Shown one piece after another: positions 8,595 through 16,983 of a DNA stretch of 64,000 bases (positions within the stretch are counted from its first letter, which is position 1; each line of letters opens with the position of its first letter). This stretch comes from Nonomuraea guangzhouensis (GTDB taxonomy: Bacteria > Actinomycetota > Actinomycetes > Streptosporangiales > Streptosporangiaceae), in NCBI RefSeq assembly GCF_019396345.1, contig NZ_JAHKRM010000021.1, positions 62,001 through 126,000 of the forward strand, given 5' to 3'. The notes under the pieces are model-generated. The model had not been told where the DNA came from. It was given only the letters and a program-made list of their open reading frames with translations, and ran no database searches. Both the position numbers and the translations under genes were made by a program.

Positions 8595-9008
8595 GTGCAC
8601 ACTCAGCCGCGCCCCCGCCCCTCCTGGCCGGTACGACTCACCGTCGTCCTCACCGCCCTCACCTCCCTTGTCGGCCTGGTCGGCATCACCCCCGCCAACG
8701 CCACGGTCTACAACTCCTGCACCATCTCCCGATGCTCCGCCGCCCGCTCGACCAACTCGATCTGGGCGTCCAAGGGCTACCCCACCTCCGCCGGTTGGTA
8801 CTCCTGGCCGGACGGCAGGTACAACTACACCGGCGGGCGCTTCTACAACCGGGAAGGCCAGCTGCCCAGCGGCGCGACCTACTATGAGTACGACGTGTAC
8901 TCCCGGGCGCAGGGTGCCGCACGTGACGCGTACCGGATCGTCGTCAACCGCAGCACCGGGGTGACGTGGTTCTCGCCCAACCACTACACCGACTTCTACC
9001 GGCTCTAG
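8595..9008 (+). CDS. Secreted guanyl-specific ribonuclease (barnase/RNase Sa-like)
   Basis: Predicted 137 residues from GTG 8595, placed just after TAGGAGG; an in-frame ATG at 8550 lacks a site this strong. Residues 1-36 form a signal peptide ending near PANA. The mature domain of about 100 residues aligns with the microbial RNase fold: FYNREGQLPSGATYYEYDV carries the general-base Glu, an Arg follows in AYRIVV, and the catalytic His is in FSPNHYTDF at the C-terminus. A Cys pair (SCTISRC) lies near the mature N-terminus. It should cleave RNA after guanosine outside the cell. A barstar-like inhibitor is encoded 7 bases downstream, as in Bacillus barnase/barstar, although there the genes are unlinked. 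Confidence 0.88.
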   Translation: MHTQPRPRPSWPVRLTVVLTALTSLVGLVGITPANATVYNSCTISRCSAARSTNSIWASKGYPTSAGWYSWPDGRYNYTGGRFYNREGQLPSGATYYEYDVYSRAQGAARDAYRIVVNRSTGVTWFSPNHYTDFYRL

Positions 9009-9015
9009 GACCGCA

Positions 9016-9384
9016 ATGACCTCCGCCGCGCATCCCCTGCCGCACTGGCTGACGGTGTCCACCGACCCGGCACCGGCGCTGGTGGATGGGCGGGCCTGCC
9101 GGACCCGTGCCGCCTTCTTCGAGGAGGTGGCACGGGCTCTGCGCCTCCCCGACTATTTCGGCCGCAACTGGGACGCGCTCACCGACTCCTTGCGCGACAC
9201 CGGCGCCCTCACCCTGATCGTGGGGCACGCCGAGGAACTGCTCAGTGCCGAGCCTCCGGCGCAGCTCGCGACCTTGCTGGCCGTCCTTGCCGACGCCGCC
9301 CCGAACGGGCTGACCGTCACGCTGTGCACCGACCCCGGCCACGAGGCCGTGTTTCGGCAGCGGGCCGCCGCCGCGCTGACCTGA
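9016..9384 (+). CDS. Barstar family ribonuclease inhibitor
   Basis: Predicted 122 residues, cytoplasmic, no signal peptide. The barstar core is clear: a helix (TRAAFFEEVARALRLPDYFG), then GRNWDALTDSL, the hallmark N-W-D-A-L motif whose Asp/Trp region contacts the RNase active site. It begins 7 bases after the stop of the secreted RNase, so the two are surely co-transcribed. The role is to neutralise enzyme that folds before export or re-enters the cell. The convergent regulator gene ends 12 bases after its stop. Confidence 0.92.
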   Translation: MTSAAHPLPHWLTVSTDPAPALVDGRACRTRAAFFEEVARALRLPDYFGRNWDALTDSLRDTGALTLIVGHAEELLSAEPPAQLATLLAVLADAAPNGLTVTLCTDPGHEAVFRQRAAAALT

Positions 9385-9396
9385 GACAGGCGGAGT

Positions 9397-10104
9397 TCAC
9401 CGCCGGCGTCGCATGGACAGGGCCTGCCGCCAATGCTCGGCCGCCTGGCCCATGTCGTGGGCGAGGAGTTCGAAGAACCGGCTGGTGGTATGGAGCCGGT
9501 CGCCGGTGGGTGTGTCGGTGCCGAAGATCCCGGCGCCGTGTCGGGCGGTGTCAGCCCATATCGCTATCGACCGGGCGCTGGCCAGCCACGTGTGGTACCA
9601 GACATCGACGTCGACCACGTACCTCATCCGGCGCGCCTCGCGCTCCCGGGCGACCATCCCTCTCTGCCCGAGCCACTTGATGGCATGGGAGATCGTCGCC
9701 GGACTGACGTGGAGTTGCTGGACGAGCTCCGTGGCGGTCAGGCTGCCGCCCTCGCTGAGGAACAGCGCGGCGAACACCCTGGCGGTCATGGGCGCCATCC
9801 CGCCCTCGACCATCATGGCGACGAACTGATCTTCGAACTCCCGGGCCGTGGGGACGTCACGGTTGTTGGTGGTGCGCGGAACGTCGGCGTGGGGAGCGCG
9901 CTTGCGGCGGCGGGCGCGCCAGCTCGTCGCATGCTGCGCGCGGGCCGCCCGGTAGCCGTGCGGGCCGCCGTTCCTGGCGATCTCGCGGGTGACGGTGGAC
10001 CTGGACCGTCCCAGCCGGCGGGCGATCTCCGCGTAGGCCAAGCCGGCCGCCAGCCCTTCGGCGATGCGGCGACGATCCTCGGCGGTCAACCGCTCTCCTG
10101 GCAT
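9397..10104 (-). CDS. Transcriptional regulator: IS30-type HTH fused to GbsR/MarR winged helix
   Basis: Predicted 235 residues with two DNA-binding parts. Residues about 5-45 match the HTH of IS30-type transposases (RLTAEDRRRIAEGLAAGLAY, then RLGRSRSTVTREI). No DDE catalytic domain follows, so it is not a transposase. Residues about 75-165 form a GbsR/MarR-like winged helix (ARVFAALFLSEGGSLTATEL, SPATISHAIKWLGQRGMV). The C-terminal 70 residues are helical and may form an effector or dimer domain. It is transcribed away from the SDR gene at 10245 across a 140-bp region with repeats, so it probably controls that SDR and itself. Confidence 0.82.
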   Translation of the reverse strand: MPGERLTAEDRRRIAEGLAAGLAYAEIARRLGRSRSTVTREIARNGGPHGYRAARAQHATSWRARRRKRAPHADVPRTTNNRDVPTAREFEDQFVAMMVEGGMAPMTARVFAALFLSEGGSLTATELVQQLHVSPATISHAIKWLGQRGMVAREREARRMRYVVDVDVWYHTWLASARSIAIWADTARHGAGIFGTDTPTGDRLHTTSRFFELLAHDMGQAAEHWRQALSMRRRR

Positions 10105-10200
10105 GTCACCCTCTCCCCGGTTGCACTCAGCTACAAGCTCATTGCACCAATATAGGACCGTCTACCTGCGCATATGAGTTTTGCGAGTTGTCTCATCTCA

Positions 10201-10219
10201 GAACGCAAGCCTAGCGTTC
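10201..10219. promoter_or_regulatory. Inverted repeat upstream of the SDR, candidate operator
   Basis: GAACGC-N7-GCGTTC lies 26-44 bases before the SDR start, in the shared region with the divergent GbsR-type regulator. A TTGCAC direct repeat also occurs at about 10122 and 10140. Either could be the regulator's site. Confidence 0.45.
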
Positions 10220-10244
10220 ACCGAGACCGAAGAGGAGATTCATC

Positions 10245-11066
10245 ATGGAAAAGGTCGTTCTCGTCACGGGCGCCTCCGCCGGCATCGGCAAGGCCACCGC
10301 CCTCGAACTCATCCGCGCCGGCCACATCGTCTACGGCGCAGCGCGGCGCGTACCCAAGATGGACGACCTCCGCGACGCCGGCGGACACGTCCTGGCGCTG
10401 GACGCACGCCGGCCGGAGGACCTGGAACGCGTCATAGCCGCCGTCGTCGAGGAGCAGGGCCGCATCGACGTCCTGGTCAACAACGCCGGCACCGTCCTGC
10501 ACGGCGCGGCCGAGGACATCCCCATCGACCTGGCACGCGACCAGTTCGAGGTCAACGTCTTCGCACCGGCCCGGCTGACCCAGCTCGTCCTGCCGTACAT
10601 GCGCGAGCAGGGCTCCGGCACGATCGTCAACGTCTCCTCCATCGGAGGCGAGATCGCGCTCCCGCTCGGCTGCTGGTACTACGCGAGCAAGCACGCGCTG
10701 GAGGCCTACTCCGACTCCCTGCGCATGGAGGTGGAGCCGTTCGGCGTCGACGTCGTGATCATCCAGCCCGGCATCATCAAGACCGAGTTCGAAGACCGCA
10801 CGGCACAAGACCTCCGTGAGATCTCCGGCGCGACCGCATACGGCCAGATGGCCGAAGCCATGGCCAAGCGCGCCGAGACACAGCTCGGCGAGAACACCCA
10901 GGGCAGCGACCCCAGCGTCGTCGCCACCACCATCCGGCAGGCCGTCGAAGCAGAAAAGCCCGAAACGCGCTACGCGGTCGGCTGGACGGCCGACACGCTC
11001 TTGGAGCTCAACAGGACGCTGCCGGACCGCGAATTCGACAAGCTCGTCATGAACGCCGCGAAGTAG
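10245..11066 (+). CDS. Short-chain dehydrogenase/reductase
   Basis: Predicted 273 residues, classical SDR. The cofactor motif TGASAGIG is at residues 8-15, followed by an Arg-rich loop (GAARRV) that favours NADP(H). NNAG is near 84-87. The catalytic Ser is in VNVSSIGG, with Tyr and Lys in YYASKHALEAYSDSL. The start follows a good AGGAG site. The region after the active site (PGIIKTEFED) resembles SDRs annotated as oxidoreductases of unknown substrate. Transcribed divergently from the GbsR-type regulator, probably under its control. Confidence 0.9.
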   Translation: MEKVVLVTGASAGIGKATALELIRAGHIVYGAARRVPKMDDLRDAGGHVLALDARRPEDLERVIAAVVEEQGRIDVLVNNAGTVLHGAAEDIPIDLARDQFEVNVFAPARLTQLVLPYMREQGSGTIVNVSSIGGEIALPLGCWYYASKHALEAYSDSLRMEVEPFGVDVVIIQPGIIKTEFEDRTAQDLREISGATAYGQMAEAMAKRAETQLGENTQGSDPSVVATTIRQAVEAEKPETRYAVGWTADTLLELNRTLPDREFDKLVMNAAK

Positions 11067-11080
11067 GTGATGCCGGGCGG

Positions 11081-11746
11081 CTACTGCGCGCGCACCACCG
11101 GCACGCCCTCGCTCGCCTGTACCAGCACGAAGCCCTGGCCCTGGAACGCGAGCTGCATCGCCTCCCCGCTCCCCCGGCCGATCAGCGCGCCCACCTTCAT
11201 CGTCCGGTTCACGCCGACGTGCAGGCTGGTGCTCCAGCAGACCGCCGCCTGCCCGTCGGCGTACGTCGGCATGGCCGCCGCGTCCAGCAGCACCGGTGTG
11301 CCGTGCGTGGTGACCGCCACCCACCCGGTGCCGGTGAGCGTGGTGTTGAACAGGCCGCCCGCTGCGACGCCCGCGCCCTGCACCCGCTGGATGTCCCAGG
11401 TGAGCTGCGGCTGGAAGGCCAGCAGGTTGCGGCCGTTGACGGTGAGGCCCTCGTTCTCCAGGTAGAACAGGTGGATGTCGTCGGCGTTGTCCGCGAGGTA
11501 GAGCAGGCCCTGGCCGCGTACCCGCATCAGGGACGCGCCCTCCCCCGTCATCGCCTTCTTGAACAGCTTGCCGATGCCGCCCGCGCCCTCGTAGTCGAAG
11601 TCCATCTGACCCTGGAAGGCGACCATCGAGCCCTGCTTGGCCAGCACCTCGCCGGGGAGCTGAACGCGGAGCATCTTGCCGTTCTCCAGGGTGAAGCCGG
11701 CGGGAAGCTGCCGCGGATCGAGGTTGCCGAAGACTGAACTGCGCAT
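11081..11746 (-). CDS. AIM24 family protein
   Basis: Predicted 221 residues, beta-rich, no signal peptide or membrane helix. The ATG at 11746 follows AAAGGTCG; upstream residues in the frame are not protein-like. Typical AIM24/TIGR00266 features are MLRVQLPGEVLAKQGSM near the N-terminus, GEGASLMRVRGQG in the middle, and a DADD-like loop LADNADDIHLFYLE. The family (mitochondrial Aim24 and bacterial relatives) has a double-stranded beta-helix-like fold and no settled biochemical function. It ends 15 bases from the convergent SDR stop. Confidence 0.85.
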   Translation of the reverse strand: MRSSVFGNLDPRQLPAGFTLENGKMLRVQLPGEVLAKQGSMVAFQGQMDFDYEGAGGIGKLFKKAMTGEGASLMRVRGQGLLYLADNADDIHLFYLENEGLTVNGRNLLAFQPQLTWDIQRVQGAGVAAGGLFNTTLTGTGWVAVTTHGTPVLLDAAAMPTYADGQAAVCWSTSLHVGVNRTMKVGALIGRGSGEAMQLAFQGQGFVLVQASEGVPVVRAQ

Positions 11747-11793
11747 GATCGACCTTTCGGAGGAGCGGTCCCGCCAGCCTAGATCACTCCGGT

Positions 11794-13011
11794 TCAGGCC
11801 AGTGGCTTCTGGTAGGCGCGTACATGATCCACCACGAGCTGCGCGGGGAACACCGTGTCGGCGTCGGGGTCGCCGACCCAGCCGTCGCCACCGCCCACGG
11901 CCAGGTTCAGGATCAGGGTGTGCGGGTGGCGGAAGGACTGCGCCCAGGCGGCACCCGCCGCGGCGGCGGTCAGCGTACGGGTGACCACTCCGTCGATCGA
12001 CCACTTGATGTAGCCGTTGGCTCCGGCGTCCCAGTCCACGGCGTAGGTGTGCCAGTCGTCGATGCCCTCGCCTTCGGGCAGGGGCGTGCTGTCGCCGAAG
12101 TTGATGTCCTCCAGCCCGCCGTGCGCGTGCTGCTCCACGAGCGTGGGGTGGTCGCCGAGGGTCTCCATGACGTCGATCTCGCCACTGGCCGGCCAGTCGA
12201 CCTGGGCGTTGTTACCGCCGACCGTCCAGAACGCCGGCCACAGCCCCTTGCCGAGCGGGGCCTTCATCCGCGCTTCCAGGTGACCGCCCGCCTGCGTCCA
12301 GGCGGGCAGGCCGTCGTTGCCTTCCCAGTCGAGCATGGTCAGCCGGGCCGTGGCGTACCGGCACGGCAGATCCGGCTCCTCCCCGTGGTCCGTTCCTGGC
12401 TTCCAGCCGCACATGGCGCCGGGGGTCACGTTCTGGTCGGCCGTCAGTACGAGATGGCCCTGTCCGTCGAGCTTGGCGTGGTCGAGCTTGTACTCGGCGA
12501 TGCTGCCGGTGCAGGCCTGGTGCCAGCATGGGTCGTTGAACCACGCCGGGGCGGCCAGGCCGGTGTTCGGCCCGGCGCCGGCCGCGCCGGAGAAGTCCTG
12601 GTCGAACGTGATCGGGTTGGCCGCGACCGTGAACGTCTTGCGCGGCGTCAACTCCGTCCAGACGTTGCCCACCTCATAGGCGACGAAGTACGTGTAGGTG
12701 CCCGCTGGATAGGCCCGCGCGTCAGTCGTGAACGTCTTCGTGGCCGTCGTGAGCGTGGTCGCGATCGCACCGGGGAAATCGACGACCTGCCCGGCGGAGT
12801 CGCGTACCGCGATGGTGAGCGCCTGGACGGCAAGCGTGCCCGAGGCGTGCACCTTGGCGGTGGCGGTCATCGGGCGGGCGGCGACCGGGGCGGAGTTGCC
12901 GACGGCCAAGGCGTCCACGGTGACGGTCACCGCGGCTGACGCCGGGGACGCGGTCAGAGTGGCCGCGCCTAAGACGGCTGAGGCGAGCAGGACGCGAAAG
13001 CGAGCAGCCAT
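11794..13011 (-). CDS. Secreted glycoside hydrolase family 16 protein
   Basis: Predicted 405 residues from ATG 13011. The signal peptide is residues 1-27 (cleavage near ASPASA). Residues about 28-130 form a beta-sandwich, perhaps a carbohydrate-binding or Ig-like accessory domain. The GH16 catalytic domain follows. Its diagnostic E-x-D-x-x-E box is SGEIDVME: nucleophile Glu278, Asp280, acid/base Glu283. Other family marks are WPAFWTVGG before it, then WHTYAVDWD and the C-terminal LILNLAVGG. Four Cys near 162-217 could form disulfides. It should cleave beta-1,3(1,4)-glucan or a related polysaccharide; the sub-specificity is not clear. Confidence 0.9.
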   Translation of the reverse strand: MAARFRVLLASAVLGAATLTASPASAAVTVTVDALAVGNSAPVAARPMTATAKVHASGTLAVQALTIAVRDSAGQVVDFPGAIATTLTTATKTFTTDARAYPAGTYTYFVAYEVGNVWTELTPRKTFTVAANPITFDQDFSGAAGAGPNTGLAAPAWFNDPCWHQACTGSIAEYKLDHAKLDGQGHLVLTADQNVTPGAMCGWKPGTDHGEEPDLPCRYATARLTMLDWEGNDGLPAWTQAGGHLEARMKAPLGKGLWPAFWTVGGNNAQVDWPASGEIDVMETLGDHPTLVEQHAHGGLEDINFGDSTPLPEGEGIDDWHTYAVDWDAGANGYIKWSIDGVVTRTLTAAAAGAAWAQSFRHPHTLILNLAVGGGDGWVGDPDADTVFPAQLVVDHVRAYQKPLA

Positions 13012-13163
13012 GATGCCCTTTCTGCGCTGTCTTGAAGATCGAACTCGACGCATCGTATAGGCAGGAGGTGGTGATCCCCGGCACCTTGAGAAGGATCCCT
13101 GGCGCGGGGACACCCGCTGCGCCTCGCCCCCGCGCACCGCCGCCCGCGGCGGACGGGGTCGTC

Positions 13164-14393
13164 TCAGGCGCGTGCGTACGCGGCCATGTCCTCTTGGGAT
13201 CTCGGCAGCCCGTAGTGCGTGGCGAACTCCAAGAAGTTACCCAGTTCCCATACGCCCCGCGAGTCCGCGAGGACCCGGAGGAGCCGCCGCTGACGGTCGT
13301 CCAGCGCGGTGAAGGGTGTGCCGGTCGGCAACGGTTCCGGGTACGCGATCCGCAGGGCGACGACCGCCACCGGCAGCGCCTGCGTTCCGGACAGCACGGG
13401 CAACCGGGCCAGCAACGCCGCGAACAAGGCGTCGGCCCGGGCGTCGCCGAGCTCCCGCAACGCCAGCGCGGCGTACCCGCGGAGGTCGCCGTCGTTGAAC
13501 GGGATCGCCTCGTACGACGCGTCGTCGCGGGCGGTCCAGCCCAGCAACTCGTCCGCGGCCCGGTCCCCCGCCTCCGGCCCCCGTAGCCGAGACTCCGCGA
13601 TGGCCGCGCCCCAGCGCACCACATCGCGAGGATCGTCCAGCGCGGCACCCAGCGCAGCCGCCGTCTCGGCGGCCGGTGTGCCGCCGAGCAGGCCGATCGC
13701 GACCAGGGCGGTGGCGGCCACCGAGGGCTCCTCGTCGACCGCCGCCCCGAGCAGCGGTGGCAGGCCGGCGGACCGCTCCTCGGGGTACCAGGCCAGGGCG
13801 TACGCGGCGGCAGTGCGCAGCCGGGCGTCCTCGTCGGCGAGCAGACCGCGGAACACCGGCAGCCCGGCACCGACCGCGTCATACGCCTTCAGCGCGAAGT
13901 ACGCGAAGAGCCGCTCCTCCTCCTCGGGCTCAAGCGTCTGCAGGTAATTGAACAGACCGGGATCCTCGTCCCAGTCGTCCTCTTCGTCGTCTTCATCTTC
14001 ATCGTCGTCATCGTCGTCGTCCGCGAACTCCTTGCCGGCGGCCAGCAGCAGGTCCCCGCCCGCGGCCGTGGCGCGGTGATCGTCCAGGGGATAGCCGGAC
14101 GGCAGGAGTTGCTCGCCATAGCCAATGGCCAGCTGGGTCAGCAGCCCCAGGACGGCCGCGCGATCCGGCGTCTCGGGATCGGCGACCAGTTCCAGCAGGA
14201 ACGGCACCGCGTACGCGCTCGCCTCGAAACGGGTGCCCTGGTGGAAGATGTTCCCGTACAGGCTGTGCAGCGCCTTGTCCCGGATGCCGGGATCGGCGGA
14301 GCGCAGGGCCCGGATCTGGTCTGGTACGTCCGTCGCGCGGCCATAAGCGTGCGTCAGGTCAGCCCAGTTGATCGTGTCGAGACTCGCCAGCAT
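13164..14393 (-). CDS. HEAT-repeat domain protein with an acidic insert
   Basis: Predicted 409 residues from ATG 14393 (MLASLDTINW). The protein is built of helical pairs of about 35 residues, with HEAT/PBS-lyase-like repeats such as EDARLRTAAAYALAWYP and DPRDVVRWGAAIAESRL. Near residue 125 is an almost purely acidic tract of about 20 Asp/Glu residues, encoded by GAC/GAT/GAA/GAG runs. It is a likely flexible linker and a site of triplet slippage. No catalytic motif is seen; a scaffold or protein-binding role is likely. It is divergent from the DUF1876 gene. Confidence 0.8.
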   Translation of the reverse strand: MLASLDTINWADLTHAYGRATDVPDQIRALRSADPGIRDKALHSLYGNIFHQGTRFEASAYAVPFLLELVADPETPDRAAVLGLLTQLAIGYGEQLLPSGYPLDDHRATAAGGDLLLAAGKEFADDDDDDDEDEDDEEDDWDEDPGLFNYLQTLEPEEEERLFAYFALKAYDAVGAGLPVFRGLLADEDARLRTAAAYALAWYPEERSAGLPPLLGAAVDEEPSVAATALVAIGLLGGTPAAETAAALGAALDDPRDVVRWGAAIAESRLRGPEAGDRAADELLGWTARDDASYEAIPFNDGDLRGYAALALRELGDARADALFAALLARLPVLSGTQALPVAVVALRIAYPEPLPTGTPFTALDDRQRRLLRVLADSRGVWELGNFLEFATHYGLPRSQEDMAAYARA

Positions 14394-14512
14394 GCGGACA
14401 TGCTGGCATATGGCCCACGCCGTCGCCCGGCAGTTGGCGAACAAGGGTCCGTGACACCGCACCCGCTGAGGGCAGATGCCGAGTACGGCACCGACCAGCG
14501 CAGGAGGGCATC

Positions 14513-14779
14513 ATGCAGAGCAAAGAGTGGACCGTGCACATCTACATCAGCGAGGACGACGCGGACAAGCGCACGCTGGCCCGCGCTGTCCTGTCCGCGC
14601 AGGACAGCGAGTGGCATGAGAGCGTCGGCATCGCCAGGCGCAACCCCGACGACCGTGCCGTACCGGAGATCGGCGACGAGCTGGCCGCGGGGCGGGCGCT
14701 GATGGACCTGGCCGACAAGCTCCTCGGCGACGCCGCCGAGGACGTGGCCCGGCTCAGCGGCCCGCTCGAGGCACGTTGA
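14513..14779 (+). CDS. DUF1876 domain protein
   Basis: Predicted 88 residues after a strong GGAGG site. It shows the DUF1876 (dsRBD-like) pattern: KEWTVHIYISEDDADKRTLA at the N-terminus, ESVGIARRNPDD in the middle and PEIGDELAAGRALMDLADKL at the end. Members are small cytoplasmic actinobacterial proteins of unknown role. It is followed by a long perfect hairpin, so it is probably a single-gene transcript. Confidence 0.9.
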   Translation: MQSKEWTVHIYISEDDADKRTLARAVLSAQDSEWHESVGIARRNPDDRAVPEIGDELAAGRALMDLADKLLGDAAEDVARLSGPLEAR

Positions 14780-14830
14780 CCGCGCGCCGCGAGCCCGCCG
14801 AACGAGTCGAACAAGTTGACGAGTACCGCG

Positions 14831-14867
14831 CGAAGGCGCCCGGCGGGAAGGCCGCCGGGCGCCTTCG
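14831..14867 (+). terminator. Strong hairpin terminator after DUF1876
   Basis: A perfect 16-bp stem, CGAAGGCGCCCGGCGG with its complement and a 5-base loop. It lies 52 bases after the DUF1876 stop and has no long T-run, as is usual for actinomycete terminators. Confidence 0.8.
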
Positions 14868-14958
14868 TGCTCAGCCCGGGTCAGCTGTCAGCGTCCGCCT
14901 TCTCCGATGACTTTCCGCCTCTCGCAGGGTCTCCACACTGACGCGAAGAGGAGAACGC

Positions 14959-15432
14959 ATGACTCTCGAAGAGATGGCCAGGCACATCATCGACACCAAC
15001 AGGTACATGGCCTTGGGCACCGCCGACCCGGATGGGCGGCCCCGGGTCTCGCCCGTCTACTACGCGCCCGACGGCTACAGCGACCTGTACTGGATCTCCT
15101 CGCCGGATTCGCGGCACTCACGCAACATCGCCCAGCGTCCCGCGGTCAGCATGGCGATCTTCGACTCGAACGCGCCGATCGGCGGCGCCCAGGCCGTCTA
15201 CCTGCTCGCCACCGCCGAACGGCTGCCGGACGACGCGTTCGAGCAGCACGTGGACCATGCTTGCCGCGCCAGGTTCCCCGAGCAGCAGGTGTTCCCCCGG
15301 GATGAGCTTCGGGCACCCGCGCCGCTCCGCCTTTACCGGGCCCGCGTCACCGAGCACTCGGTTCACATCAGGGGCAGCGACCCTCTCCACGGCAAGGGCG
15401 TCGACTCCCGGCTCGTCGTGGATCTGAGGTAA
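14959..15432 (+). CDS. Pyridoxamine 5'-phosphate oxidase-family flavoprotein
   Basis: Predicted 157 residues with the PPOX split-barrel fold. The N-terminal helix is followed by MALGTADPDGRPRVSPVYY, typical of the flavin-binding strand pair. Then comes YWISSPDSRHSRNIAQRPAVSMAIF, the common phosphate-contact region. The start follows GAGGAG. Proteins of this kind bind FMN, F420 or heme; the class cannot be fixed from the sequence alone. Monocistronic as far as visible. Confidence 0.85.
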   Translation: MTLEEMARHIIDTNRYMALGTADPDGRPRVSPVYYAPDGYSDLYWISSPDSRHSRNIAQRPAVSMAIFDSNAPIGGAQAVYLLATAERLPDDAFEQHVDHACRARFPEQQVFPRDELRAPAPLRLYRARVTEHSVHIRGSDPLHGKGVDSRLVVDLR

Positions 15433-15461
15433 CGCCGCGCAGGAGAGCGATCGAGAGACCG

Positions 15462-15625
15462 TCACGTGGTGTCGGCGGAGAGCGTCTTCATGGTGACGTA
15501 GCTGGTCACCGCGGCCACGCCGGGCAGGTCCGCCAACCGGTTGGCGTGGAAGTCCTCATAGGCGGGCAGATCGGCGACCTCGACCTGGAGCAGATAGTCG
15601 AAGTTGCCGGTGATGTGGTGGCTGT
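15462..15625 (-). pseudogene. C-terminal remnant of an Lrp/AsnC-family regulator
   Basis: About 50 codons read GNFDYLLQVEVADLPAYE, then LADLPGVAAVTSYVTMKTL. That is the typical last part of the AsnC/Lrp ligand-binding (RAM) domain, ending with a normal stop. Upstream in frame the sequence turns into Arg/Pro-rich nonsense and no HTH is found, so the DNA-binding half has been lost. The flanking 15626-15832 holds no recognisable gene. Confidence 0.75.
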
Positions 15626-15832
15626 GCACCCCCGTCGCATTCCCCCGAGACCGAGCAGCGGGTCCTGGCCGCCTGCGACCCGCTGACCGGCAACAGCGCA
15701 TCAGGGGCCAGGTCATGCGGGTGAGCAAGATTCATTGGCGATTGAAGAAGATCTCCTGACACCGGACATCAGCAGGCGGACGGGCAGACCGGCCGTCTGT
15801 CTCAACCGACGGTGCCCGATCGCCGGTGAATG

Positions 15833-16858
15833 TCAGAGCTTGATGCGGGCCGCGACCGCCAGGTGGTCGCTGCCGGTGGCGGGCAGGGTCCAGGTGGTGA
15901 CGGGAGTCGCCGCGCGGGTCATGACGTGGTCGATCCGGGCCATGGGGAAGGCGGCAGGCCAGCTGAAGCCGAAACCCTCCTCCGCCGGGGTCATCCGGGA
16001 AGTGACCGGGGCCAGGCCTCGGTCATCGAGGGTGCTGTTGAAGTCGCCCAGCAGAACGATCCTGTCCAGCTCTTCCGCGGCGATGGCCGCGCCCAGTGCG
16101 GCAGCGCTCTCGTCCCGCCGGCCGGTGCCGAAGCCGTCCGGCAGTCGGATACGGACCGAGGGCAGGTGAGCGACGTACACGGCCAGGTCGCCGGATGGCG
16201 TCCGCGCGGTGGACCGCAACCCTCGGCTCCAATCCCCCTCGACGCCCACGGGCCTGATGTCCACCGGCCGGGAGTCCGCAAGGGGATACCTGGACCAGAG
16301 TCCGACAGTGCCCACGACCGCGTGGTGGGGATGGCCGGGCGAGAGAGCGGCCTCGTAGACGGGGAGGATGTCAGGCGTCAACTCCTCCAAAGCGATGAGG
16401 TCGGCTCCGGCCTGGGCCAGGGCTCGCGCGGTTCCTTCTGGATCGGGGTTCTCGTCGTTGACGTTGTGCTGGAGCACGGTCAGGTCGTGAGCCGTTCCCC
16501 GATCAGCGGGTAGCAGTCGCGCACCGAAGAGGGCGGCCCAGACCGCTGCGAGCAGCGCCAGGGACACCATCGCGATGGCCGAGCGACGCAGCAGTGCCAG
16601 GACCGTCAGTACGGGAACGGCCAGGCCACCCCAGGGAAGGAAGGTCTCCAGCAGGCTGCCGAGATTGCCCACGGTGTTGGGCACGACGCCGGGGAACGCC
16701 AGCAGCGCGGCCACCAGCACGGCAACCGCCGCGAGGCCCCGCCCACGCGTCCAGGACCAGGACGTCCGGCCTGGCACGTCCCCCTCGCCCCGACGCCACC
16801 GGCCAACGCGACGAGGGCGCTTCCCCGCAGAGCGAACCTTCCGATCTTCGATGCTCAT
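15833..16858 (-). CDS. Membrane-anchored endonuclease/exonuclease/phosphatase family protein
   Basis: Predicted 341 residues. The basic N-terminus (about 1-40) is followed by three closely spaced membrane helices (about 42-115). The rest is an extracytoplasmic EEP domain, with VLQHNVNDEN at its start, the metal-binding Glu in LIALEELTPD, GDFNSTLDD, and the C-terminal GSDHLAV containing the catalytic Asp-His pair. The family includes DNase I-like nucleases and sphingomyelinase/phosphatase-like enzymes. This three-helix form is common in actinomycetes and has no firm substrate. Monocistronic. Confidence 0.85.
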   Translation of the reverse strand: MSIEDRKVRSAGKRPRRVGRWRRGEGDVPGRTSWSWTRGRGLAAVAVLVAALLAFPGVVPNTVGNLGSLLETFLPWGGLAVPVLTVLALLRRSAIAMVSLALLAAVWAALFGARLLPADRGTAHDLTVLQHNVNDENPDPEGTARALAQAGADLIALEELTPDILPVYEAALSPGHPHHAVVGTVGLWSRYPLADSRPVDIRPVGVEGDWSRGLRSTARTPSGDLAVYVAHLPSVRIRLPDGFGTGRRDESAAALGAAIAAEELDRIVLLGDFNSTLDDRGLAPVTSRMTPAEEGFGFSWPAAFPMARIDHVMTRAATPVTTWTLPATGSDHLAVAARIKL

Positions 16859-16983
16859 ACGCCCCGACCGTACGGGTCACTGTCTGTCCTTGCGCACCGC
16901 CCGGCCAAGAGCCAGGTGACAATAAGCAACTCGCCGGGCGGTGCAGCCTGCTCTGAAGGAGGCTTCCGAGGGCCAGGAAAGGC

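Noticed and set aside
9397..10104. IS30 family transposase
   Set aside because: Only the HTH resembles IS30; no DDE motif, no terminal inverted repeats, and the rest is a GbsR/MarR regulator.
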